51,595 bases of DNA, from assembly GCA_023627715.1 (NCBI GenBank), contig JAMAHW010000146.1:1-51595 (forward strand). The letters are read 5' to 3'. How positions within the stretch are numbered: the first letter of the stretch is position 1; each line of letters begins with the position of its first letter. The notes beneath the pieces are model-generated. The model was not told the DNA's origin and ran no database searches. It was given only the letters and a program-made list of their open reading frames with translations. Origin of the DNA: Periconia sp. R9002. Lineage: Eukaryota > Ascomycota > Dothideomycetes > Pleosporales > Periconiaceae. Shown one piece after another: positions 22,101 through 33,033 of the stretch. Made by a program: the position numbers and the translations under genes.

Positions 22101-25100
22101 TACGAGAGCGAAGCATCAAAAGATTGGCGCAACAGACTCTTCCCGCCCCACGACCTGCTCGGCAGCAAGGTTCTCGGTAGCCCATGGCAATCGCCAGCCT
22201 TTATGAGATCTCTGAACGTGCAGGACTTGCCATGGCTAGTAGACCATAAGATGGGTCCTGACATCGTTTTCCCGGCTACCGGTTACATTTGCATGGCGAT
22301 TGAGGCTATCTATCAAAGATCCGAAGCCCTCTACATCCTCGAAGGCGAGAAGAAGGTTGAGAACCGACGATAACGGTTGCGGAACGTGCAATTCAAGAAA
22401 GCACTCGTGTTGCCAGACAACCAGTCCATCCGGATGTCGCTGACCTTGACAGCCCACACCGGTGTTGGTGATTGGTTTGAGTTCAAGGTATCTTCGCTTG
22501 CTGGTACTACCTGGACCGAACACGTCCGTGGCTTGATCCGAACTGACGAGGACGTCCGTCAAGTAGCCTCTGCCGAAGTCACTAAGCCCTTTGAACATCC
22601 AGTCGAGGCAGGACTATGGCACAAGGCTATGCTGGACGCCGGATACAGCTTTGGCCCCAAGTTTCTCAAACAGATTCAGGTCGAAGCACGTGCGGGAGCA
22701 CGCACCAGCAGATCAGTCTTAGGGCTGGAGGCCCCCGAATCCAAGTACCCGCAGTCAAAGTATCCTATACATCCTGCCGCCATGGATGGATGTTTTCAGA
22801 CTTGCGCGCCGTCTCTCTGGGCAGGAAATCGCCACGCGGTCAACGCTGTTCTCGTTCCGGCGATGATCGACGGCTTGACTATCACATCCAGCAAGGCTAA
22901 TCGTGGTCTCTCGCTGACCTCCTCCGCTTACGTCGGTCTCGGTCGTCCGACCGACAACAAGAACTACATGTCCGACGCGAGTGTATATGATCCCGAGACC
23001 GGCAACCTCCTCTTGCGCCTAACCGGCCTCCGCTACACCAAAATTGATACAGGTCTAAGTGTGTACGACGCCCACGTCTTCAGTGCCGTGGTACCCAAGC
23101 CTGACGTGTCCTTGCTCTCTACCCGGAGCCTGCGGAAGTTGGCTGAGAGAGAGCAAGATGCTCAGGACCCGAGTGTCGGCGTGGCAGGCGAGATCATCAG
23201 GCTCGCTGCCCACAAGAATCCAGCTCAGCGTGTTCTCGAACTCAATTTCGTTCCAGGAATAAGCCAGAGCGTATGGGCGAGCTCGATCGCGGGCCAGGAC
23301 ATCATCGGCAAAACCTACCGTCAGTTCGTCTACCGTCTGACAGACCCAAAGTCCCTCGTTGAGGCCAGTCAGGAATACACGTCTGAAAAGATGGATATTA
23401 CCCTGTTGGAACCCGACAACATTGCCTTTGCCGAAGAAGAGTTTGAATTTGTCGTCGTCCGTGTCTCACCAGCAGCTAAAAACGTCGAGCAAGTGGCTAG
23501 GCAACTCAAGAAGGTCGTCAAGGAGGGTGGTCAAATGATCTTCCTTCGCCAGCGCGCTTTCCAGGATAGCCATGAAATTGTGAATGGAGAAGCTGTGAGA
23601 TTCGACAATGGCTCGTACGCTGATCTGTTCAAATCTGCCGGCATGGCCTTTACCGGTCACGTGGCCTTCGCAGAGAGCAACGAGTTCGCGAGTCTCAGTC
23701 TTTCCAGCGTGCAGGCCGAAGTCGATTGCACTGGTAAAGACATTGCAATCTACCATTTCGCGGAGCCGGGCACGTCGGCACTTAAGGTCATCGCTGCACT
23801 GAAGGAACATGGCTGGAATCTCACCACCTACAGTGCTGATGAGAGTAGCAAACTACCCAAACGCTTGCTAGTGCTCGACGAACTTGACACGGCATTGTTA
23901 CCAACTCTGTCATCTGAGCATTGGGAATCATTGAAGCGTCTCCTTGCTCTGGATAAGCGCGTCCTTTGGGTGACCTGTGGGTCCCAGATCTCCGTCTCGA
24001 GCCCTGACAAGGCTATGATCCATGGTTTGGGTCGCACTGTTCGTGCCGAGGATCCTTTAGTCCAATTAACCACGTTGGACGTCTCTGGGAGTTCCACATA
24101 GAGTACAGTGGAATCAGTGGAGACCATTCTCGAGCATTTAAGCCGGCCCGAAGTATTCCATCACGTTGAGAGCGAATTCATTGAGCGCAATGGCTTGATT
24201 CACATCAACCGTATTCAGCCAGATGACCAAGTCAATACTGTCGCAAGTGAGGCCTTCCAGGGCTCTGAGCCGATCAAGCAGTCTCTGCACGATTCGCCCA
24301 ACATGATCCGCTTGCGATGCGAGCGCGTTGGCACTACAGACTCGCTCGTCTACTCGGAGGTTGCACCCCACGAGCTACTGTTAGATGATAACAAAGTTGA
24401 AGTCGAGGTCTATGCTGCAGGACTGAACTATAAGGATGTTGTTATCACCATGGGGATCGTGCCCGAGAACGAGCATATTCTTGGATTGGAAGGGGCCGGC
24501 ATTGTTCGCCGCCTTGGGAAGAATGTGCACAAGGTTCGCAAGCTTGAGATTGGGCAACGGGTCCTTGTTTTCAAAAAGGGCGCCTTCTGCAATCGCGTTC
24601 ACGCCGAGGCAGAGCGTGTATACCCAATTCCAGAGTCCATGACATTTGAGGAGGCCTGTACACTATCATCTTCTTACTTGACCGGTATCCACTCTCTCTT
24701 CAATCTCGCCGATACCAAGAAAGGGTCAAAAGTTCTAATCCACTCGGCATCTGGTGGCTTAGGTCTGGCTTGTATTCAGCTTTGCCAGTACATTGGCGCT
24801 GAGATTTTTGTTACATGTGGTAATCAGGAGAAGCGTGATTTCTTAGTTGAACATGCTGGTATCCCTGCCGATCACATATTCAACTCTCGCGATACGTCGT
24901 TTGGGGCACAGATTATGGCAGCTACAAACGGGCATGGTGTTGACACGATCTTGAATTCTTTAACTGGAGACCTTCTTGACGAATCCTGGCGTTGTATTGC
25001 TGCCGAAGGTACCATGGTTGAGCTCGGTAAGAGAGACATGCTTGACCGCAAGGGCCTGAGTATGGAGCCTTTCGGCCGCAATGCCTCCTACCGATGCTTC

Positions 25101-26506
25101 GACATGGGTCACGACATTGTGTCTGACGCGATGATCAACGATCTGCTCAAGAGGCTCTTTGTCCTCCTCGAGGCCGGCCATGTCAAGCCCGTCCCCGTAG
25201 CGATGACGTTCGGATGGGACAATGTTCCGGGAGCGATGCGTTACATGCGTTCCGCAAATCACATTGGTAAGATTGTCATTACGAGTGGAGACGAACCTGT
25301 CAATGTGCCCGTACGCACAAGCAGAATGCCTCTTCAGCTCAGAGGTGGCGTGGGATATCTCCTGATCGGTGGACTTAAAGGTCTTTGCGGAAGCGTTGCT
25401 GTCAATCTAGCTGGTCTCGGTGCAAAACATGTTGTCGTCATGGCCCGAAGCGGCTACAACGACGATGTGTCCCAGCGCGTGATTGCGGACCTTGCTGCTC
25501 TGGGCTGCACTGTTACCCTTGGTCAAGGAGATGTATCCAAGGCTGATGATGTCCGCCGGGTGATTGAACAGTCTCCAGTATCCATTGGCGGAGTGATTCA
25601 GGGAGCCATGGTACTCCGCGTAAGTCTTCTTCCAGAAAACCACGCACTCTAATGCCGTGTGCTAATGTGTCAATTTAGGATCGTGTCTTCACAGATATGA
25701 GCATCGAAGAGTACCATGCTGCTGTAGATTGTAAGGTTGCGGGAACTTGGAACATCCACAACGCTCTCATCGAAAAGAACATGAAGGTCGACTTCTTCAC
25801 TATGCTGTCGTCAGTCTCCGGTGTCGTGGGTCAAAAAGGGCAGGCCAACTATGCTGCCGCCAACGCCTTTTTAGACGCGTTTGCCATCTACCGTCGCAGC
25901 CTCGGCCTCGCCGCAAACTCCGTCGATCTGGGCGCTATTCAAGACGTCGGCTACATGAGCCACCATGTCGACCTACTAGATAATCTCAGCTCTGATGCTT
26001 GGACCCCGATAAACGAAGCCCTGATGTTGAAGATCGTCGGCTTCTCCCTCAAGCAGCAAATGACTCCCATCAGCGAAGCCAGTGCTTCCCAGCTCGTTAC
26101 CTCGATTGCCGTACCTCAGCGCGAAGACTCCAGCCTTTTGCGCGACGCCCGGTTCAGCACTCTCAGCTTCAGTGACGGTGAAGACGCCGGCGCCAGCAAC
26201 GACGGCAAGGACGCTGGTCTTCAGGCGCTGCAACTTTTGGTCAAGAATAAAGCTGCCGTTGGCGCCATTCACAATGCCGTCATTGATCTTGTCGTGCGTC
26301 AGTTCACCGCGATGTTGAGATTGAGCGAGCCAATGGAGCCGGCCAAGGCTCCTGCCAACTATGGGTTGGATTCCCTCGCTGCAGTCGAGTTTAGAAATTG
26401 GATAAGATTAGAGCTCAAGGCTGAAGTGACGACTCTGGATATCCTTTCTGCAACGAGCGTAGAGCAGCTGGCCCAGAAAATTGCTACACGTTTGACAACT
26501 GCATAG
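19180..26506 (+). pseudogene. Highly reducing polyketide synthase, KS-AT-DH-psiMT-ER-KR-ACP, with two in-frame stops
   Basis: Iterative type I HR-PKS of 2386 codons in four exons: 19180-19624, 19669-19941, 20005-25619, 25679-26506; phases agree throughout. KS: TACSGSL with Cys201, EFHGTGT with His338, SNIGHSE with His376. AT: GHSSGE with Ser659. DH: His987 in DHKMGPDIVFP and Asp1167 in MDGCFQ. The region between DH and ER has only a degenerate methyltransferase (VLELNFVPG), so methylation is not expected. ER: cofactor motif SASGGLGLA near residue 1822. KR: GGLKGLCGS near 2026, with Ser2156, Tyr2169 and Asn2173. ACP: GLDSL with Ser2343. All catalytic residues are present, yet codon 1029 is TAA (22371-22373, inside DH) and codon 1605 is TAG (24099-24101, just before ER). 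Both lie in otherwise conserved, same-frame sequence. A 42-nt phase-0 gt-ag span around the first stop could be called an intron, but it is very short, lacks a good donor and removes conserved DH residues. As written, it would make only a KS-AT-partial-DH protein. Confidence 0.9.
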
Positions 26507-27429
26507 TTTATGATCATTTCACCGGCTAGACATTATTGGCAAGAGTCTGGAGTCTTTTCAATCTGCTCTGAAACGTCTGGAAAACAGTAGAGAATTTTCC
26601 TTACATTATTTTATGTGGTTTTATAGAGAGAATAGAATTGTACTGTTTACATAATGCACAACTTTATCAAGGGCGCCGGACCATTCTGGATAATATTTCA
26701 CCAGATGTCTTGCAAATTGAAGTACTTCGCAAAACAAGGTGGCAATATTTGCGTATTGTAGTTGTGATACCTTTGTCGGATCCTTCAATGTTCCATTCAC
26801 CGGATGTGGCAGATGCACTCTGTCACGTGACCTGGATCATTAGTTAGTCCGACTCCGGGCACCCTCACAAGGGGCTACGTTCTGCCACCTACTATAGCTT
26901 GCACAGTATTTCACCAGTATGGGCACCCTCGTCTCGCAACCTAAAGTCTTTAAAAGTTAGAGATCAGCGGATACCGTTATCCAGGATGGATTCTCTATCT
27001 CGGTAGGAATCTCCTGCCTTGTTGAGGCTAGTGTATTTTCCAAGAACTATGAACGTCATAGATTGGCGCCTATCTACTTCCCTGCACGTCGCGGCTTGAA
27101 GACCATCGCCTGGGTACAAAGATCTCTTATCAATAGCAGGCGCTTTGTACCACCAGGCGGCTGTCAACTGGCGCTGGATAACTGTTCCGATGCCCCGTGA
27201 ACAATCGATCTAGTTGGTCTTGCGCCTAGAGCAAGGGTCCATGATAAGAAAGATAAATGACGATGAAAATCAGCCCTCGATAAGAAAACGCATTATGGTA
27301 TTGACGTCGGCAGTAGAGTGGGGGGTATCGGCAGTTCTAATAGGGTCAATGCTAGTATATGTATATGCACTACCTACTTGACTTGAGGATGGTCAGGTCA
27401 AAGGGAACATACCACCGAAAATTGCAAAG
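26507..27429. other. Intergenic region after the PKS
   Basis: The PKS 3' flank and the promoter of the following permease. A few short open frames (for example minus strand 26964-27167) carry no motif I recognise. No RNA gene or repeat was seen. Confidence 0.5.
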
Positions 27430-29093
27430 ATGAGCTCTTCGAAAGCCGACGTCAATGAGAAAAATCTAGGACATTCCTCGCCAATACCGCAATCTGATGT
27501 TGAGATTGGCAGCATTGATGTAGTGGAGGGAAATCTCAACGATGGCGACGAAGCGTTGCGTTTTCTCAGAAATCAACATGATGTTGGCGAGATGACTGCA
27601 GAAGATGAGAGAAAGCTAGTGAAGAAGATTGACTGGATGATTATGCCATTGATGTGGTGTTGCTACTGTTTACAGTATCTGGACAAAACGTTGGGTATTT
27701 TATTCATGCAATAGTATACGAGTACATCGCTAAGAAACCCAGTCAATTATGCAGCGGTTATGGGCCTTTACGACGACGCCAACATTACTACTGCTCAATT
27801 TTCGAACCTCGCACTATTTTTCTATGTGTCGTATCTGGCTCTTGAATTTCCGCACGGATGGGGCATGCAGCGCTTTCCAACTGCAAAATACCTTGGTGCC
27901 GCTGTTGTGCTTTGGGGCCTAGTGACCGCTCTTACCTGCGTGTGTAAAAATTATGGCGCACTTGTGGCAACTCGCATCCTACTTGGGTGTTTTGAATCTG
28001 CTGTCGCTCCAAGTTTGATCCTCATTACAGGAATGTGGTATAAGAAGGTTGAACAGCCTTTGCGCACGGGGATCTGGTACCTAGGTGTTGGAACAGGAAC
28101 GATGATTGGGTCTTTGATATCCTTTGGCTTTCAACACTACACCAGCAAGACTTTCACCAGCTGGCAAGTCATGTTTTTGGTTATTGGCCTCATTACGGTC
28201 TCGGTGGGTGTGCTTGGTACGTTCCGTCATATTGATATACGTTCCGTCATATTGATATTTCATTATTGTGCTCGATACAGATATTGACGGACCCAGTGAT
28301 ACTTCTCCTTCCAGATAACCCGATGTCGTCGCGCTTAAGTCCAGCGGAGAAAGTATGGGCTGTCGAACGCCTACGCGGAAACCAGACAGGAATTGAGAAT
28401 AAGCAATTCAAGTGGCATCAGGTCATTGAATGTCTTAAAGATCCGCAAACCTGGATGCTTTCGCTTATCACCATCTCTTCTAACGTTCCCAACGGTGCCG
28501 TGTCTTCGTACCAAGCCACACTGATCAAAGGGTTCGGTTTCGACTCCAAGGAGACAGCTCTACTCCAACTTCCGTCTGGCGCAGTGAGTATCATATCTAT
28601 CATAACGGCCACATATCTTGCAGGTCGGTTCGATCAGAGAGGTCTTAATGTCGTAACGCTCCTCATACCCGGTGCCATTGGAGGTGCTTTGATGGCCTTC
28701 CTCCCGAATTCGAACAAAGCTGGAAAGCTTATTGGAAACTATCTCACCAACTGTATCGGCGCCAGTTTGCCATTGTTGTATTCCTTGGTAGCCGCCAATA
28801 TCGCTGGACACACCAAGAAAGTGACTATGAACGCGATTTTACTCATGTCGTTCTGTGTTGGTAACATTATTGGCCCGTTGACGTTTAGACAGAATGACGC
28901 CCCGGAGTTCGTACCTGCGAAGATCACGATCATCGTAACTTGTGGAATTGCAGCAGGGCTGACCTTGCTCTTAAGAATGTACTATGCTTGGGAAAATAAA
29001 ATTCGGGAGGCTCTGGAAGTGGGGAGGGTGAAGGACGAGGAGTTTTTAGATTTGACGGACAAAGAGAACAAACATTTTAGGTACCGAATGTAA
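27430..29093 (+). CDS. MFS permease, anion:cation symporter (Dal5/allantoate-type) family
   Basis: Three exons, 27430-27694, 27743-28216 and 28297-29093, in agreeing phases give 511 aa. The N-terminal cytosolic tail ends in RKLVKKIDWMIMPL, and splicing yields YLDKTLVNYAAVMGLYDD, the TM1 signature of the ACS family (allantoate, nicotinate and related organic anions). RILLGCFESAVAPSL follows in TM4, and the second half begins LLLPDNPMSS. Twelve TM segments are expected, plasma membrane. The substrate is unknown; it may take up a nutrient and need not belong to the PKS pathway. Intron 2 holds a perfect 20-bp tandem duplication (28218-28257). The frame is intact. Confidence 0.88.
28218..28257. 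repeat. 20-bp perfect tandem duplication inside an intron
   Basis: The 20 bases at 28218-28237 are repeated exactly at 28238-28257. Both copies lie in the second intron of the ACS-family permease, just after the donor gt at 28217, so the coding frame is untouched. It looks like a recent slippage duplication. Confidence 0.85.
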
Positions 29094-29499
29094 GCTGGAA
29101 CTTGTCTGCTTAGTTGTAGATAGAAGCACAATCACCTTCCAGGTAGCCATTAAACTTTCTTTCCGTTATGTAAGCAGCAACACCGTAATCGTAGAAGGTA
29201 GTCTATTAGCGTGTATAGAACTACTATAATTAAAGTGCTTTCTTTTTTAGGTTTTAGGTTAGGTTGGGGTTTTCTTCTTCGCAATTAATTGGTGTAATCA
29301 GTCACGGTCTCAACACTGGTGTGGATTTCAAGTAACGTTCTTGGCAGGGAACGTGCTCACAGGTAACTATTAATCACGTGATAGAAATATGTATATCCAT
29401 ACAATACCAGCAAGAGAAAGAGTTGATCAAAACCATCTTCAATGTATTGAGTGTAATTTTATCTGGTATATATAGTGTTAACATTACTTATGCGGAGCC
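29094..29499. other. Convergent intergenic spacer
   Basis: The spacer between the permease and the AAA+ gene, with a small AT-rich patch at about 29200-29260. No gene or RNA is visible. Confidence 0.5.
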
Positions 29500-32400
29500 C
29501 TAATCTTTAACATGCTGTCGCAGTTGACTTGCAAATATCTCAAGGAAATACTGGAGCTCCTCTTCCTTTATCTTATCTCCACCCAAGCCGTAATTTGTAT
29601 TCCATGCTTTCGATAGTGCAGAATAAATATAATTCGGAATTGCTGTTGAGAGATTTCCATCACTATCTTTCGAATCTGTGCCCAAATTCATGCCATCAGA
29701 GCCTCTGGTGAAGGGTGAATCCAGGTCGAGGGAAGTGTTCCAGCTTGCCTTTAGGGATTGTCTATTTTGTGTTTCATCGTCGCTATCATATTCGTGAACC
29801 GTTTTGGCATCCTGCATGTGGGCAGAGGTCAATCCTCGTAGATCAAATGACAATGTTTCCTCGGGGGTCAATGGGACGCCTTGGGGTGGGCGTCTTTTTG
29901 GCCATTTCAACCCTTGATCTTCCGACATGTAATCCACCTCCTTTATCCCACTGCTATTGTGCAAATATTCCTCAAATTTACGTGTAGTCTCAAGGACCTG
30001 CTGAACATGTTTATCGCTCAGTACTTCTTCCCTAAATTGCGCGAGCTGTCTCGCTGTATTCATCACGTTTCTGATCTGTCGCCCACTCAGAGGAGCGGCA
30101 GCGTATGCTTCAAGATGGTCCTCCAGATCATTCTCAGTGTCTGGCATCTCCCGTCGGATGACTTGCGCCAACCTCTGCCAGATGAGCAATCTCTCCGGCA
30201 TCTGAAGCTCCGCAAAATGCAGTGCTACGTCGATTTGAGACTTGAACGCCTCATCAAAAGTACCAACACGATTTGAGGTAAGGATAAGAATTCCCTGATA
30301 ATATTCCATACAGCGGAGAAAGACTTAAAGCGTTAGTATGAATCTTGTAGGCAAATTGCAATCTCACCTGATACCATCGAGTTCCTATGCAGGTCTTGGA
30401 GTGATCTTTGTTCCAAGAATACATCAGCTTCATCTATGAGGACAACTGTATGCAATGGTTAGACAGTTCTTCGACGGAACGGATAAACTGTACCGGCACC
30501 CCATCTTTCAGCCACACGAAACACGCTCTTGATATATAACTCCACCGACTCAGGATCTGTACCTATGTCGCCACCGGTGACACGATAGAGAGGTTTCTGG
30601 ATATACTCTGCAACGCTAGAATTGATCGGTTAGTCTAGTCACCGTGCCTTTCGCTCGATATCCTCACCCCTCTGCTGTAGCGGTTTTGCCCATACCAGGG
30701 GGGCCGTGTAACAGCATTATTAAACTACGACGTTTCCCTCGTATAAGATCTCGGTAGTCATCAACTGAGCGGTCTCGATCGACTGTCGTCTGGTTATGTG
30801 TGAAATTTTTCACCAAGCTCGTTATTAATTCCTTAGACTCGGGAGGGAGTACCAAGTTTTCGAATATTGTAGTATTCCACACGATATCATGGAGATATTG
30901 AGCGTGAAGCAGGACTGTAATTTTGATGAGAACTATTCTGAATCTACCATCTTGAGTCATGGGGCGCTTACCCCAGCGTTTCGTCGTCAGATCATAGCCT
31001 CTGACGGTGGGTGGTAGGAGCAAATACATTTCCCGTGCTAGTATGGCCTCGGAAGTCTCTATGAACGTGGGCCAGCAATCAAGTGGGCCGCCATCTTCGG
31101 ATACGTGGTGGCTGAACGGCTCCAGATGAAAAGAACCCATTAAGTCACAAGATGGAATTGGCATGTCTATGTCAGGACTATGCAATTCCTTGTAAGTAGC
31201 GATATCAAACATGAACCTCGATTGGTGCTATTTATATTAGTCAATGCCAGTAAGTTAAGGAGCCGACGTACATATTGCTGTTGCCTGTGCACATCCCAAC
31301 CAGATTATCCGAGGTGAGCGCGGTTCCTTGCCGACCAAAACCTTCGGCCACGTAGCACCAGTGCCTCCAGGGTTTCTTCGGAAGCATATTCCGCTGGGTA
31401 GATATTCATTGAGGTGATTGGTACCAGATCGCGAAAAGAACTCGAGATGGAACCGTTCCACATGACCCGCATCAGCCGGACTCCATCGAAATTCCAACAC
31501 CACCCTTTCAAATCCAAAAAAGCGTGTTCTCGTTCAACGCATTCAAAGATCATGGAGGCTCTTGATGACCCCGTGTGTGCATCGTTTGAAATCACCAATT
31601 GTCCCGGCCTGAACAATTTCCCCACATGAGGGCTACAAACTAGCCCGCTTGAAAACATGCGTCTAGCATCTTCGTATTCTGATTGGTAGTTGGTGATCAC
31701 GTATGAAAGCAGTCCGTTCAGCATAGGTCCGCGTGACAAGTCTCGGTTTGCTAGGGCCTGGAGCTCACGATGGTGGTGAAAAAGGATGTTGCGGGGAGCG
31801 TCTAGCTGCGCGAAGTAGGTAGCTGAATTCTCCACAAGGGAAAGTCGAGATTTTGAAACATCCTGGAGCGCCGTGAGGAGTGCAGGAGAAATGACCCACA
31901 AGGTTTCTCTTTTGCAGGAGGTAGTAAGGCTGATATCTGCTTGGCCGGCTTCTTCAAGCGTGGCGCCGTAGGATAAGACGCATTCGTAATCTTTGACGAT
32001 GACGAAATGTAGACCTGACTGCTGCCTCAAATAAGTTTCAATGTTGAAGACCGGCCGGTCACCCCTAAGGATCTTCTCGTTGCCCCAGATGACGTTTCTG
32101 TCGTGGTAAGGTTCGTCTTCGTAGATGATTTGGTCATGGGAATGTAGATTCTGATTACAGCATATGCGATAAAGGGTCTTGTAATTTAAACTCTGCAAAT
32201 CCTGCGAACGTAACTTGGAGGGCACCTTGACCGTTTTATCGAAACTTGCTCCAAGGGCGTCGACGTGCCCCTGGAGGATATGAACAGCTTGGAGCAACTC
32301 ACCCATCTTGATGGATGTCTTTCGGGAGTTATGTGCAGCTTCCGGGTCCATGTAACGTCCAGCAAGGAGTCTCACCTCCGACACGAGGTCCATGTTGTTG

Positions 32401-32792
32401 AACCGGGAGTCATCGGGATCTCGAGGATTGATGGTACACAAGTCTTTGAGGCTATAGGGACTATCTGGGTCAATTTGCCTGTACTTTTCCCATGTTGATT
32501 TTCTTGTGAGATGCGGATTCTCACGCAGGATCCGTGAATTGAGTAGTCTTTGCTTTGAAAGCCGTTGCAGAGTAGATATGACTGGATCGTGGTTGATTTT
32601 ACGGCATTGACCGTCATTTCCTGAAAGATGTCGGCCTGTTCCTTCGTCTTCGTCAATATTGAAACAGAGTTTGAAGGAAAAATCAGCGATACACCGCCAC
32701 TTACCAATGAACAGGCCCAGGAACGGTGCCCCAGCCCCCCTCGAACCTTGCCATTCCACCACTCGATTACCTTGATCATCTTCTATAGCCAT
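29500..32792 (-). CDS. AAA+ ATPase (DUF7025-like N-terminus) with an in-frame stop
   Basis: Multi-exon gene on the minus strand. The start at 32792 (MAIEDD) is preferred; an upstream Met at 32969 would leave only 64 bp to the divergent HET gene. An N-terminal domain (exons to 31272, then 31227 onward) precedes the AAA+ core: GPPGMGKTATAE (Walker A, about 30672-30710), VVLIDEADVF (Walker B, about 30430-30460), and LTSNRVGTFDEAF after exon joining. The residue usually Arg in 'SRI' is Gln here (SQID). The tail is Asp/Ser-rich. These large fungal ATPases are mostly uncharacterised. TAA at 31305-31307 interrupts the frame 33 nt before a strong donor (gtacgt, 31271-31266). The exon after it joins in the right phase, so the frame through the stop appears to be the true one. 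A weaker donor near 31339 joined to an acceptor near 31217 could skip the stop but also loses conserved residues. Confidence 0.75.
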
Positions 32793-33033
32793 TACTGGAG
32801 ACCTGTCCTCGCATGATGCTTTGCATGAAAGTTGTGAGTGTATGGGATGCTTGAGAATTATTGTAGAAATCATTGATGCTACGATGAAGATGATTAAGGG
32901 GGCTGTGCCCGACCGGTCAACGTCACTACCCCGCTTTTCTAAAGATGGATGAAAGCAGACAGAGCTCACAGATACACCTCCAAAATTCTACCACGTACTC
33001 AAGGAGTTGTGAAATCGAATTCCAGATAGAACC
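32793..33033. promoter_or_regulatory. Short divergent promoter, AAA+ ATPase / HET gene
   Basis: Only about 240 bp lie between the two head-to-head starts (64 bp if the upstream AAA+ Met is used). A shared bidirectional promoter is likely. A gaccggtc palindrome lies at about 32910-32917. No TATA box stands out. Confidence 0.45.

Noticed and set aside
22356..22397. 42-nt intron that would remove the first PKS stop
   Set aside because: Weak donor (gttgag), no branch point, shorter than every other intron here, and it deletes conserved DH sequence.
26964..27167. Minus-strand 67-aa frame between PKS and permease
   Set aside because: No family resemblance, no intron-exon support and no homologous motif upstream or downstream.
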